DNA of 64,000 nt from CAZJYI01 sp964550025 (GCA_964550025.1 CAZJYI010000031.1:23588-87587); one strand, 5' to 3'. Positions 1 through 9,756 are shown, counted from the first letter of the stretch. The notes: generated by a model from the sequence alone, not told the origin. Numbers and translations: made by a program.

Positions 1-3000
1 CCGCCGCATATGGCGATGACCTGCAGGGCCGTCTCATCATCGCGGTACCGCTCATACAGATCGTCCCACTCGACGGCGTCCCCCTCCGCCATGGCCAACC
101 GCAGTTTGATATCGGGGTAGGCGACACCTCGTTCCCGCAGCCGCCCGCACAGCCGCTCCAATCGCTCATCATCAAGCTCGGGCGATATCAGCGAGAGATG
201 ACCGATCACGTACCGCTCGAGATCGTCGACCGTGGGAGGCAAACCAACCGGCGCGTAGCCATACCCGTATCCGCCAAAACCATAGTAGCCCGAGGTGGAG
301 TAGTAGTGCCTCTGCCGATGCCGGCGCATTTCCCAGGACAGGTGGGAGTACGACGCCAGGTCCACGCACTCGGGCGAGAAGAGTTCTTCCATCAACGAAT
401 AGTAACCGCGAAACTGGTTCTGTGTCCGCGGACGCTTGAGGGCCAGAATCCGCGGCAGTTCGTCAAACGGGCGAAGCAACAGGAGAAAGGCATCCACGGC
501 CTGGTCGTACTGCAGTTCCTCCGTGAGCACAATGGCCCGCATGAACGCGAGGCGGTAGTCCCCCGGCCGTGCCGGGCAGAGGTCGGCAAGAAGCCGCCCG
601 GCAAGATAGTGTTCCTCCGCACCGATCATGGCGCCAACCACGCGCTCCACGGTATCGTCGCCGGTCCGCTCGTCGGCGAGGATCGACTGCAGCAAGCGGA
701 TGCCCTTGTCCTGGTTGCCGTGCTGAAGGTAGTGCTCGGCGAGCTTCATCCGGCTACGGTGCGTCGGGTCGATCCGAACCGCGCGTTCCAGGGTCGCCAC
801 GGCGCGCTGCCCGTCACCCTGCTCGTTCTCGATTCGGGCCACCTCATGCAGCAGGGAAACGTCGTCCGTACGGATCTCGGTCGCCCGCAGAAGGTACTTG
901 CGGCGTTCCTCGTAGTTGTGGCGGGACTGATACAACCGGGCCAGCGCCAGCACGGGAAACAGGGCCTTGCGGTCGGCATCGGCCTGCGACTTGAAGACGC
1001 GCAGCAGCCGGTCGCTACGGCCCCGCATATCGGCAATCCGCCCAAGCTGATCAACGTAGCGCAGCCGTGCCTCCAGCGTATCCGCCGCGTCGATCAGCCG
1101 CCAGTAGATGCGTTCGGCATCCTCCAGTGCACCACCTTCGGTGTAGTAGCGCGCCAGTGTCGTGTTCAAGTCCGTGTTATCGGGCGAGATGCGCAAGGCT
1201 CGCCGCAACACCTTGATCGCCTTTGCGCTGTGGCCGGCATCGGAATGCACGCTCGCCTCACGCATGTACGGCACGGGTGAAGCCGGGGTGATGCGCTGCC
1301 ACTCGGCCAGCCAGCGCAAGGCGTCCTCCTGCTGCCGGGCGCTGATGCAGAAGTCGACGAGCCGGCGCACGAAGAAGACACGTTTGTCCGGGTGCGCGGC
1401 CAGCAGCTCGCGCGCAATCCGAATGGCTTCGGGCCAGTCCCGACGGCGTCGAGCCAGGCGCAGCGCCTGCATGCGCAGTAAGGAAGCACCGTCTGCCGCG
1501 GCGTCCGCCTTCGTCAGCGTTTCGTCAGCCTTGTCGTGTGCGCCTGTCTGCTCGTACAGCTCAGCCAGGAGACAGTGCTGCGCCACGCTTCTTCCCGGCA
1601 TCTCGCGCAGCTCGTCAACCAGTGCATCCATCTTCCCCGCCGCGCGGGCCGCCGAGGCTACGGCCCCAACCGCCGTCTCGATCTCGGTGAAACGCGTCGC
1701 CAGCCCGAGGAGCTTACGGGCGTGCGCCACGGCTTCGTCCTTCATGTCGAGCGCACGCGCCTCGTCCACCAGGAGCACCTGGTAGGGAAAGCTGTCGGAG
1801 AATGCCGTCCCGCGGGCCGTGAGAATGTCGTACGCCGTCCGGTGATCGTGCCGTACACCCAGTTGGCGCGCGATGCGCATCACGTCGTCGCAACCTGCGT
1901 CCGCCGCAATCTCGGTGAAGACGCGCCGGGCCTCATTGGTCCGGCCGATCACGTACAGGTGCGAGGCACGTGCTTCGCGCGACGCGACGCTACCCGGAAA
2001 GGCCTCCACGAGACGGTCGTAGACCGTGGTGGCCGAGTTGGTATGGTCGTGCGAATTGAGGAGCCGCGCCACGCGCAGGTAGTCGAACTCGGTCTTCTGT
2101 GACCGCTCCAGGTATTTCAGCAACGTCTCCCTGCTCCCATCGGTCTGCTCGGCCTGGTGTTGTATGGCGGCAAGGCTGAGCAGCAGTTCGCCATCGTCGG
2201 GGTATTCGTCGCACAGGGCCGAAGCCTCCGCAACCGCTTCGGCAGCCTTGTCGCATTTGAGCAACAGGCGAACGTATTCCTCGCGCGTGGTCCTGTCGCC
2301 CGGCGAGACCTTGACGATGCCCTTAAAGGCGGCAACCGCTCCATCGACGTCTCCCTGTTCGCGCAGGATAAAGGCGCGGCGCTTCAGCAGGTAGACGCGC
2401 TTGGCATGTTGGGCGGCCAACTTGTCGTATTGCTCGCGCAACCCGGCTGTATCGTGTTCGAGGCGATACACGTGCTCGATCTGCGAGAGCACCTCCTTCT
2501 CCAGCCAACTACCGCCCTCGGCTTTGTCCAGGACGCTGGTATAGGCGTCCACCGCTTTCTGCTTCTCTCCGGCGTGCTGATGGATATCGCCAAGCTGCAA
2601 CGTCAGCATCGCTCGTTCGTACTCGGTCCGCGTACTCGCGATGAGCGCCTTGCAGTCCGCGGCAGCGCTCTCCATGAGCCCTTCCCGGCGCTTCAGATCG
2701 ATCAGTTCCTCGCGCAGCTCGCGGTCATCGGAGTAGCGTCCGGTCAAAGCGGTCCATGTCGCCAACCCCTTCTCCCGGTCGCCGCTGCGCACCTGGACCT
2801 GACCAAGCAGCTTAAGCATCTTCACGCGCAGCGCATCGGGGCAGTCTCCCTTCAGCGCTTCCTCGAGGTGCTCGATGGCACGTGCCGTGCGCAGACACCG
2901 GTTCTCCAGCATGGCCTTGTGATAGAGGATCTCGGGGGCGGCCGGATGGTCTCGCAGGGCCTTCTCGTATTGTTCGATGGCCCGAGTGTCGTTGCCCTGG

Positions 3001-3260
3001 TGCTCGTAGAAGAAGGCGAGCAGAAGCTGATGATTGGGGCCCGGCTTCTTCCCGGCGAGCGTCCCCAGGTAGCTCTCGAGCTCACCGGCCGTGTTGTTGG
3101 CAAGCCAGGCGTTGTAGAAGCGCTCAAAAAGGTATCCCGGCGCCGGGCGCTTCGCGAGAATGTCAAGGTAGCGCTGCGTCTTGGCGTCCGGCTCCGCGCC
3201 GTCCACCGTCAAAACAGCCGTCAAAACGGCAAATGCGGCAATTAGCTGAAACGGCTTCAT
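1..3260 (-). CDS. Large exported TPR-repeat protein, 3' truncated by window edge
   Basis: A single open minus-strand frame runs from the ATG at 3260 to the window edge without a stop, giving about 1086 residues with the C-terminus missing. The first 22 residues (MKPFQLIAAFAVLTAVLTVDGA) look like a signal peptide. The rest is almost entirely helical repeats of TPR type, with recurring A/Y/L spacing such as YEKALRDHPAAPEILYHKA and ATLERAVRIDPTHRSRMKLA, so it is probably a periplasmic or outer-membrane scaffold rather than an enzyme. A Gly/Tyr-rich stretch (YYSTSGYYGFGGYGYGYAP) interrupts the repeats near residue 1000. A G-rich tract just upstream of the ATG could act as the ribosome binding site. 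The partners and exact role are unknown. The opposite strand carries long open frames that are shadows of this gene. Confidence 0.85.
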   Translation of the reverse strand, partial: MKPFQLIAAFAVLTAVLTVDGAEPDAKTQRYLDILAKRPAPGYLFERFYNAWLANNTAGELESYLGTLAGKKPGPNHQLLLAFFYEHQGNDTRAIEQYEKALRDHPAAPEILYHKAMLENRCLRTARAIEHLEEALKGDCPDALRVKMLKLLGQVQVRSGDREKGLATWTALTGRYSDDRELREELIDLKRREGLMESAAADCKALIASTRTEYERAMLTLQLGDIHQHAGEKQKAVDAYTSVLDKAEGGSWLEKEVLSQIEHVYRLEHDTAGLREQYDKLAAQHAKRVYLLKRRAFILREQGDVDGAVAAFKGIVKVSPGDRTTREEYVRLLLKCDKAAEAVAEASALCDEYPDDGELLLSLAAIQHQAEQTDGSRETLLKYLERSQKTEFDYLRVARLLNSHDHTNSATTVYDRLVEAFPGSVASREARASHLYVIGRTNEARRVFTEIAADAGCDDVMRIARQLGVRHDHRTAYDILTARGTAFSDSFPYQVLLVDEARALDMKDEAVAHARKLLGLATRFTEIETAVGAVASAARAAGKMDALVDELREMPGRSVAQHCLLAELYEQTGAHDKADETLTKADAAADGASLLRMQALRLARRRRDWPEAIRIARELLAAHPDKRVFFVRRLVDFCISARQQEDALRWLAEWQRITPASPVPYMREASVHSDAGHSAKAIKVLRRALRISPDNTDLNTTLARYYTEGGALEDAERIYWRLIDAADTLEARLRYVDQLGRIADMRGRSDRLLRVFKSQADADRKALFPVLALARLYQSRHNYEERRKYLLRATEIRTDDVSLLHEVARIENEQGDGQRAVATLERAVRIDPTHRSRMKLAEHYLQHGNQDKGIRLLQSILADERTGDDTVERVVGAMIGAEEHYLAGRLLADLCPARPGDYRLAFMRAIVLTEELQYDQAVDAFLLLLRPFDELPRILALKRPRTQNQFRGYYSLMEELFSPECVDLASYSHLSWEMRRHRQRHYYSTSGYYGFGGYGYGYAPVGLPPTVDDLERYVIGHLSLISPELDDERLERLCGRLRERGVAYPDIKLRLAMAEGDAVEWDDLYERYRDDETALQVIAICG

Positions 3261-3680
3261 GCGTCCCCCCCTTCAGTCAGCGTCGCCACCCATCGTGTAT
3301 TCCCCCCGTCTGACCCCAAAGGCGTGCTCCACCCGCAAGACGAAGAGACCGGTCCGCAGGGGTCCGTGCACGGGCACGGGGCACGGTCCGGCGCTCCCGG
3401 CCACACTCATAGACGCACAGCCCCCCCCATTTCCTTCGCAGGAAATCTCGAGACCCTTCGCGGCAAGCTACGATGAAGCGCCCTAAACATCTAACGCCCC
3501 ATAGAGCAACCCCGTCACCATACACAAAGCGCACCAGTTTGGCAAACCGTGTTCGGGAACAGGCTCGGCTCCGTGTCTCCCTGCAAAGTAAACGCCTCGG
3601 AATGGCCGGATCTTAGCACTTCAGGCCGTTTCCAGAGCAGGCGCGAGGCAATGTAGCGGAAGCCGGTTGCGCACATCCCC

Positions 3681-3845
3681 GGTAGCGCCCCGCTCCTGCG
3701 GGGTGACCAGTAGCGCCGGCTTTCAGCCGGTGACCAGTAGCGCGGATCTCCGATCCGCGCAGGCGCGTAGCGAGAAAGCCCGACACACGCATCCCCCCGA
3801 CGCCGGCAAGATGCCGGCCGCACCTGTCACCGGCTGAAAGCCGGA
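3681..3845. repeat. Intergenic array of short hairpin units
   Basis: The non-coding stretch 3261-4394 holds no supportable gene. Within it is a run of short perfect hairpins joined by the spacer TGACCAGTAGCG. These are CCCCGC/GCGGGG at 3688-3703, CCGGCT/AGCCGG at 3716-3730, GCGGATC/GATCCGC at 3742-3758, GCCGGC/GCCGGC near 3802-3818, and a reversed CCGGCTGAAAGCCGG at 3830-3844. The stems differ while the linkers stay the same, which suggests a dispersed modular repeat. Nearly the same CCGGCTTTC(A)AGCCGG unit recurs at 37771-37786. Confidence 0.75.
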
Positions 3846-4124
3846 GCCACTGTTGCGGTCCGTGACACGGATCCGCGCGTGAGCAAGGTAGGAAAGACAC
3901 TTCTGCCTGTCCAAAGCGAACAGCGAGGCACACGTCGGTGAAAGAGACGACCATCAGACTCGTGTTTCTCCTTCGTGCCTCTCGACTCGCACGGGACGGG
4001 CAGGAGTGCCTCTCCTACGATAGCCCCGCAGAACTGCAATGCGCCCCCCGCCCATGGGACCCCCCCCCCGATTCGCGGGTAAGAACGGCTCCGTCCCTGG
4101 ATCCCCCGTGAATACCACGCCCCG

Positions 4125-4212
4125 GCGGCTCGGCGAAGCCTCGCCCTCCATCGGTGGAACATCACGCAGTTCTTGATGCAGCAAAATGGAGGGCGAGGCT
4201 GTGCCGAGCCGC
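4125..4212. repeat. 27-bp imperfect inverted repeat (MITE-like palindrome)
   Basis: Arms at 4125-4151 and 4186-4212 are inverted complements over 27 bases with two mismatches, separated by 34 bases. Each arm begins GCGGCTCGGC and ends GCCCTCCAT when read inward. No reading frame or transposase lies inside. It resembles a small palindromic repetitive element. No target-site duplication was obvious. Confidence 0.75.
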
Positions 4213-4394
4213 TGTGAACGGCGTGATCCTGATGTGATCGGGAAACAGACGAACAGCTTACCCGCGGATTTGGGATCCCCACTGGCACCTTGACCGTGCG
4301 CCAGAATGGTGTTTGCATCCCCTGCATCCCGTTATAGCGGTTTGAGTGTCAATGAACGGCGTAGGTCGACGAAGGCACGCCGGAAAGGACCAAC

Positions 4395-5318
4395 ATGGAT
4401 CCCAACAATACGATAACGATCCGCACCTATACCCGAGAGGTCGCGGCACAACTGGCCCTCATCGAGCTGGAAGCCGACGGGATCGAAGCTGCCATTAGCG
4501 CCGACGATTGCGGCGGAAGCCGTCCGGAGCTTCAGGTTGCTTCAGGCGTCAGACTGCTGATTGACGCCGCCGACCGGGACGCCGCGGAGGAGGTTCTTGG
4601 CCTGTTCGAGCAGAAACAGCAAAAATCTGACTCCCCCGATTCACCGATGGCTACCCAAAGCGGCAGACGTCCATCCCGTTTCTTGTGGTTTTTTGCCGGT
4701 GCACTGCTCGCGTCGGCGGCATGGGGATGCTGCGTGTACTACGCGAAACACCGAACCAGGGTCTTGAAACTCGACTTGAACAATGACGGCCAATACGACT
4801 CCTGGTGGACATACGAAGAGGGAGGTCCGCTACGCGGCAAGCAGGACAGGAACTTCGACGGAAGACCGGACCTCTTCTTCCGCTACGAAAACGGACTTCT
4901 GGTAAAAACTGAATTGGATCAGAACTTTGACGGCAAGCTGGACCTGTGGCAACGCTGGACCGGCAACGTCGTCGCGTCTTCAGAACGCGACACCAATTAC
5001 GACGGCCGGATTGACGCGCGCTTTGTCTACCGGCACGGTGTTGAGTCATCCTCCGAGCATGATCTGGATCACAACGGAGAGTTCGACGCCTCTGTCACCT
5101 ACCGTGCAGGCAACGTCGAGACGGTCGAGGTGCGGCCAAACGGATCACCAGTCGTGACCAGGCGGGAGGAGTATAGTAACTGCGTGTTGCAGACAGAATG
5201 GGTCGACACCGACACGAACGGAGTGTTCGACCTGAAACGCACCTTCGACCCGATGGGCAGTGAGGTCGACGAGACACGACTGGACGAGAACACGCGTGGA
5301 GACACCGACATCAAGTAG
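4395..5318 (+). CDS. Single-pass membrane protein with DUF2007-like N-terminus and DxNxDGxxD repeats
   Basis: The protein has 307 residues. Residues 1-75 (MDPNNTITIRTYTREVAAQL..., then VRLLIDAADRDAAEEVL) resemble the DUF2007 'putative signal transducing' fold. A single transmembrane helix follows at about residues 97-116 (LWFFAGALLASAAWGCCVYY). The outer part carries at least five repeats spaced roughly 20-25 residues apart: DLNNDGQYD, DRNFDGRPD, DQNFDGKLD, DTNYDGRID and DLDHNGEFD. These read like Ca-binding D-x-N-x-D-G loops alternating with short beta segments. An AAGGA site sits 6 bases before the ATG. The gene stands alone between repeat-rich spacers. The function is unknown; a Ca-dependent surface or sensor role is only an inference. 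Confidence 0.75.
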   Translation: MDPNNTITIRTYTREVAAQLALIELEADGIEAAISADDCGGSRPELQVASGVRLLIDAADRDAAEEVLGLFEQKQQKSDSPDSPMATQSGRRPSRFLWFFAGALLASAAWGCCVYYAKHRTRVLKLDLNNDGQYDSWWTYEEGGPLRGKQDRNFDGRPDLFFRYENGLLVKTELDQNFDGKLDLWQRWTGNVVASSERDTNYDGRIDARFVYRHGVESSSEHDLDHNGEFDASVTYRAGNVETVEVRPNGSPVVTRREEYSNCVLQTEWVDTDTNGVFDLKRTFDPMGSEVDETRLDENTRGDTDIK

Positions 5319-5370
5319 GTGCCACCGATTCCACAGGAAGTCACCAGGACTTCCGTCCCCCGGAAAGATC

Positions 5371-5482
5371 GGAACGCTTGGCGCGTTCCGCTACGGCAAT
5401 GCAAGTGACAGTAGCGGAAGACGCCAAGTCTTCCGACCCGGCACGGCGGAGAATCCGGAACGCTTGACGCGTTCCGCTACTG
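5371..5482. repeat. Second array of hairpin units with GTAGC ends
   Basis: Three hairpins lie between the convergent genes ending at 5318 and 5514. They are GGAACGC/GCGTTCC at 5371-5389 followed by GCTAC, GGAAGAC/GTCTTCC near 5416-5434 preceded by GTAGC, and another GGAACGC/GCGTTCC near 5457-5475 followed by GCTAC. The first and third are nearly identical copies, and the middle unit is inverted relative to them. The layout matches the arrays at 3681-3845 and 37765-37875. Confidence 0.7.
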
Positions 5483-5513
5483 GCGAGGCACGTCCGTATC
5501 ACCTGCCTCTTCT

Positions 5514-8500
5514 TCATTCGCCCGCCTTGGAGCCGCCCGGCGCCAGCGCCTCCTTGACGGCCGCGACGGCTTTGGATGCGGACTCGGCTATGGCGACGGC
5601 GTCCTTGCCTTCCCCTCCCCTTTCCGTCCATGCTTGCGCCAGGCGCAGGGCCGCCGGGGAGGGCATCCATTGCAGCTCGTTCAGGGATTCCTGGATAATG
5701 GCGCGGTTGCCGCTCAGTTCCATTGCCTTCTGCAGCACCGGCAGCCGTTCTTCCTCCGGAACCGCACCAACGATCACGCGTCTGAGACAGGCTCGCGCGA
5801 TCTCGGCTTTCAGACGCTTGTCGTCGGTATTGCCCGCCGCGGAGAGGAGCATCGCGGTGACACCGGGTTCCCGCGACGTGCCCAGGATCTCGGCAGCCGC
5901 GTTGCGCGCATCGCGGTTCTTGTCGGCAAGAACGGGAACGATGAGGCGCAGGGCATCGGTCCCGCCGAGCTCGCCAAGAACGCGTACCAGCGAAACGCGA
6001 AGCGCGTCGGTGGCCCCGGGCAGCATTCCAACGATCAGCGAGAGCCCCATGCCTTCCTCGGCCGTTCTGCGGCAGATGGCCGCGACGCACTTCTCCATCG
6101 CGACGCGCACCTCACCTTTGAAGCCCTTGCGCAGGAGCACGGCGAGAATGGCTAACTCGTCCGTACCGCCCAGCGCGCCCAAGGCCTCGAACGCGGCAAG
6201 CTGAAGGGCCTCGTCCTTGTGCAACAGAAGCCCCGTGGCCTCGTTGAGCACCTTCCGGTCGCCCCGCGCGGCCAACACTCTCAGGATACCGGCCTCTTGC
6301 GGACCTGCCGCCCTCCTCAGCGCGCGCCGCCACTTCCACCCCATGCAGAAGCCTTCCAGTCCGGCGCCCAGGGCAACGGCTTCGCTTCGAACCGGCTCGC
6401 CGGGGCTTGCCAGCGCGTTGACAATGTCGTCGAAAGCGCCGCTGCCGCGCATCCCCACCAGCTTCCGCAGCGCCACGGCGTGCTGCAGGTGGTCAGCCGG
6501 ATCCCGCTCGATCAGCTTGCGGCAGAGTGTCACGCGCGCCCTCTTGCCTTCGACGGCCGCCAGTTCCTCTTCCACGCGTTCGTCGACCAGGTCCATCAGG
6601 CTGACGGATTCGACCTCGCGCTCGTCCGACTCGATAGCGCGGATCGTCTCCTCCAGAATGGCGCGCTTTTCGCCTTCGCGCCGCGCCCACCTGGCGGCTT
6701 TCAGCCTGGGGAGCTCCGATTGCGCCAGGCGGCCGTAGGTCTGCAGCGTCAGAAAGTGGTGCGGTTCGCGCCAGTACCCGCCCCACCCTCCTGCAATCAA
6801 CGAATCCGCGCACAGCTTGACCCCGTCAGTAATGCCGTGGCGCGCCATCAGGTCCATTCCGTGGCAGGGCGCCCGTTCGGAAAACATCACGAAATCCGGC
6901 GCCCGGGTGGCGGTGACGTCGTAGATTTCCTGCGCCATCGACTTGACGTCCTCGCGGCTGAAGAACCTGAGGGCGTACGCTCCGCATCCCCGAATCCGGC
7001 CGGAGGGCGATTTCGCCAGCCGGGCGATCGCGGGATGGAGGATTTCGCGGTCCACGCCATCGAGTGGGTTCTCCCCCTCCGGAGTCGAGGCCAGCATCCC
7101 CGTGAAGTAGAGCGGCGCCGTACCCGCGTTGTCCGACCCGAGACTGAAGGACAGCCCCTGCAGGGTCGCCTGCAACAGCCCCTCTTCCTCTGCTTCCAGC
7201 ACGGCACGGTACATGTCCGGGATCGCTCCGCGGGCCGCTTTCCCCACCCGCATGACCGCATAGCTCGCCGCCACACGGACGGTGGAGTCCTTGTCCGAGA
7301 GCGCCTTGACCAGGGCCGGCACGGCGGGGGCCGCGCGTTCCCGCTGATATCCGAGCGCCGTACAGGCGCCTGCACGCAGGTATGCGCTTTCGCTTCCCGC
7401 CACCTCCAGCAGCGGCGCGACAAAGTCGCCCTCTTTGCCGCCCAGTGCCTCGGCGATCCACTCACGCGCGCCCGGCGACCAGCAATCCAGTGCGGCCATC
7501 AGTTCCTCGCCGCTCATGGTGTCGTAGTCCGCCCAGTGCCAGCGACCGGCATCGACGGCCTCCCCGACCTGCGCCTCGTCCAGCCAGAGGCTTTCGTCGT
7601 GGTTCTTTCCCGTGATGTACAGCTTCCGCAGCGGCACGGCGTTGGCCAGTACGTGCGCGGCCGCCAGGTTCATGGTCGCGCCGCCATAGTATCCTCCGAG
7701 CTGCTGGAAGTTGATGCTCCCATCCCCTTTGCGTGTCATGGCGTTGTACCATCGCATCTCCCTGTGGAATGCCGCGGCGGCACGCGGTCCCCCGCAGTTG
7801 GCGCCGAGCATGCCCCAGAAGACGTTAAAGGAATTCCCGGCGTGCCCGTACTCGCGTTCATCGTAGGAAGACGTGACCAGCTTCGCGTAGTAGTTGGAGA
7901 CGTCGCGCTCGCCCAGGACGGTGAAGATGATACCGGCGATGGCGTTCTTGCCGTTGGACGAGAAGCCGTTGCGCCCGTTGTTGTAGTGGTCCAGGCTGGG
8001 ACGGTGGTATCCGTAGCCGATCGTGCCCCTGCCGACAAACTCACGGAAGAAGCGGCACGCCCGATCGATGGCCGCGTCAATCTCCGGGTGTTCGACGCCG
8101 CACTTCTTTGCCAGGATCATGGAAAGCAGGCAGGGCAGTCCCGCGAGGTTGAGCGCGCCGTACCCGCCCAGGCTGCCGTGCAGCTTTCCGTTGTTCTTGC
8201 TCGTCCACGCAAACCCATGCCCCCACAGTCCGCCGCCGCTCTGGCCCATCGCAATCTTGACCGCGTGTTCGCGAATGGCCGGCAGCACGTACTCGTCACC
8301 CGTTGCAAGGTAGTACTCCGTCATGATCAGGTTGTGGATGCCGTACCCCCAGCAGACCAACCCGCCCGATTCGAGACTGATCCTAAAATCCGGTTTGGCC
8401 CACTTGGCCTCATGCAGGTACTCCCGTACCAGCTGCACGTGCTCCGGCTCTCCGACGGCCATCAATGCCAGTGCGCATTCGCCCAATCTACCGAAGTCCT

Positions 8501-9044
8501 TCTTCGCGGCCGCCGCCACCACGTGCCGCAACGCTTCATCGCGAATCCTCTCGGATTTGGGGCAGTCGTACGGGGCCGTATCGCTGTAGGCGCCCATGAC
8601 GCGCAGCGTGATCTCCACTTCCTCGGCCTTACCCTGCCGCGGCACAGCGTCTTTGATCGGGCGCCAACGGGTGAGCCGGAGTATCCCCTTGTTCTCCTCC
8701 TTCTCCGCTTCGTCGATCGCGGCGCCAAAACACTTGCGGGCATCTTCATCGAAGGGTTTCCCGCCAACACCGAGAATGACGTCACCTTCCTGCAGAATGC
8801 CCTCGACCGGCGAACCGGCGTCCACCTCGGTGATCAGGATCTGTCTAGCCTCGTGGGTCATGAGCTTCTTTACGTACATCCACCCCCGCGCTCCCGTCGG
8901 ACCGAGGTGAAAGGTGCTCATGCGCTCGAAATCGATCTCTTTGGTCAGATCGTGGTTCGGCCCGGACGGCTCCTTGGGCTTTGCGGCACAAGCGGTCGCG
9001 GCGGAGAGAAGGAAAAGGGCCAGTGTAGTGCGTTTCATGTGCAT
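5514..9044 (-). CDS. Exported PDZ / alpha-toroid / HEAT-repeat protein (DUF6288-like)
   Basis: The protein has 1176 residues. The frame is open further upstream, but an AAGGGG site lies 4 bases before the ATG at 9044 (an alternative ATG at 9038 follows two codons later), and either start gives a clean signal peptide (MKRTTLALFLLSAATACA). Residues about 55-135 read as a PDZ domain (ITEVDAGSPVEGILQEGDVILGVGG split over the beta strands). Residues about 150-480 are rich in Gly/Trp/His/Asn and alpha helices like the alpha/alpha toroid of DUF6288-type proteins. The C-terminal 650 residues are HEAT repeats (for example LVKALSDKDSTVRVAASYAV). No protease catalytic residues were identified. The likely location is periplasmic, and the role is unknown. 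Confidence 0.8.
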   Translation of the reverse strand: MHMKRTTLALFLLSAATACAAKPKEPSGPNHDLTKEIDFERMSTFHLGPTGARGWMYVKKLMTHEARQILITEVDAGSPVEGILQEGDVILGVGGKPFDEDARKCFGAAIDEAEKEENKGILRLTRWRPIKDAVPRQGKAEEVEITLRVMGAYSDTAPYDCPKSERIRDEALRHVVAAAAKKDFGRLGECALALMAVGEPEHVQLVREYLHEAKWAKPDFRISLESGGLVCWGYGIHNLIMTEYYLATGDEYVLPAIREHAVKIAMGQSGGGLWGHGFAWTSKNNGKLHGSLGGYGALNLAGLPCLLSMILAKKCGVEHPEIDAAIDRACRFFREFVGRGTIGYGYHRPSLDHYNNGRNGFSSNGKNAIAGIIFTVLGERDVSNYYAKLVTSSYDEREYGHAGNSFNVFWGMLGANCGGPRAAAAFHREMRWYNAMTRKGDGSINFQQLGGYYGGATMNLAAAHVLANAVPLRKLYITGKNHDESLWLDEAQVGEAVDAGRWHWADYDTMSGEELMAALDCWSPGAREWIAEALGGKEGDFVAPLLEVAGSESAYLRAGACTALGYQRERAAPAVPALVKALSDKDSTVRVAASYAVMRVGKAARGAIPDMYRAVLEAEEEGLLQATLQGLSFSLGSDNAGTAPLYFTGMLASTPEGENPLDGVDREILHPAIARLAKSPSGRIRGCGAYALRFFSREDVKSMAQEIYDVTATRAPDFVMFSERAPCHGMDLMARHGITDGVKLCADSLIAGGWGGYWREPHHFLTLQTYGRLAQSELPRLKAARWARREGEKRAILEETIRAIESDEREVESVSLMDLVDERVEEELAAVEGKRARVTLCRKLIERDPADHLQHAVALRKLVGMRGSGAFDDIVNALASPGEPVRSEAVALGAGLEGFCMGWKWRRALRRAAGPQEAGILRVLAARGDRKVLNEATGLLLHKDEALQLAAFEALGALGGTDELAILAVLLRKGFKGEVRVAMEKCVAAICRRTAEEGMGLSLIVGMLPGATDALRVSLVRVLGELGGTDALRLIVPVLADKNRDARNAAAEILGTSREPGVTAMLLSAAGNTDDKRLKAEIARACLRRVIVGAVPEEERLPVLQKAMELSGNRAIIQESLNELQWMPSPAALRLAQAWTERGGEGKDAVAIAESASKAVAAVKEALAPGGSKAGE

Positions 9045-9237
9045 CGGTCCCCTTGTGTGATTGGCATGCGGTTCGGGCGTTATCGAGCCGCATATTACCG
9101 CACCGGAGCGCGATAGCAAGCCCGCGTCCGAAAAGGGTTTCGGACACGGTCTCTCTACGCGGGAGCTCCCTGTTCCCACCCCATCCCCCTTTTTGGACTG
9201 GACACCGACGAGGGGTTCAGATACTATATGCCACGAA

Positions 9238-9672
9238 ATGAGGGGTATTATACATAGACGGGGGAAGGCGCCCGTGCCGGTCTTCCTGGCGATGCTCCTG
9301 GCAACACACGTGGATTTGTGCATCTGCGCTCCCACCTGCTGTGTGCAAGGCGCTGCGCCGGTGACGCTGGCGACCGACGCGCCTGAATCCGGTCGCGAAT
9401 GCTGCAGCGAAACGCCCGCGCGGCCCTGCTGCGAAAAGTCCGCTTCCGAGGAGGACGATTCGTGCTGCGATTGCTGTATGGACTCCCCCCTGTCCCGGCC
9501 TCCGAACGACGGCGGAGTCGGGTCGGAGATCCCCTCGCCGTGCCATGACGGCGCGGTTGACAACCTTGTCCCACTTGCGCGTGCCGTGACGGCTGTCCCG
9601 CCCCCGCCGGCGCGCTCACCGGCCCGATACGGGCCGCCACTCTACCTCCAGTTCGAAGTCCTGCGCACTTGA
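9238..9672 (+). CDS. Small Cys-rich exported protein, first gene of an export operon
   Basis: The 144-residue protein begins MRGIIHRRGKAPVPVFLAML and has one N-terminal hydrophobic segment (about residues 11-25). It then carries 15 or so cysteines in clusters: CICAPTCC, ECCSETPARPCC and SCCDCC. The tail is Pro/Arg-rich. Such Cys pairs suggest metal binding or extensive disulfides, but no family was recognised. The frame is open upstream to 9061; I chose the internal ATG because it gives a signal-anchor. There is no clear ribosome binding site, but AT-rich TACTATAT lies about 10 bases before the ATG, so a short-leader or leaderless transcript is possible. The HlyD gene starts 84 bases downstream, after a hairpin at 9671-9697. 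Confidence 0.6.
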   Translation: MRGIIHRRGKAPVPVFLAMLLATHVDLCICAPTCCVQGAAPVTLATDAPESGRECCSETPARPCCEKSASEEDDSCCDCCMDSPLSRPPNDGGVGSEIPSPCHDGAVDNLVPLARAVTAVPPPPARSPARYGPPLYLQFEVLRT

Positions 9673-9756
9673 TACCGCACTTGCTGCGGACGGTATCGTG
9701 ACCCAACGTGCAACCGGTGGCGTCGGTACGCCGCCGAGAATTGAGGACTTCGAAAC

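Noticed and set aside
2157..3245. 362-codon open frame on the plus strand
   Set aside because: It is a shadow of the TPR protein gene, which is continuous on the minus strand across the whole interval.
6219..9116. 965-codon open frame on the plus strand
   Set aside because: It is antisense to the PDZ/HEAT protein gene, lacks a ribosome binding site and reads as low-complexity Arg/Pro/Val sequence. It is a high-GC shadow.
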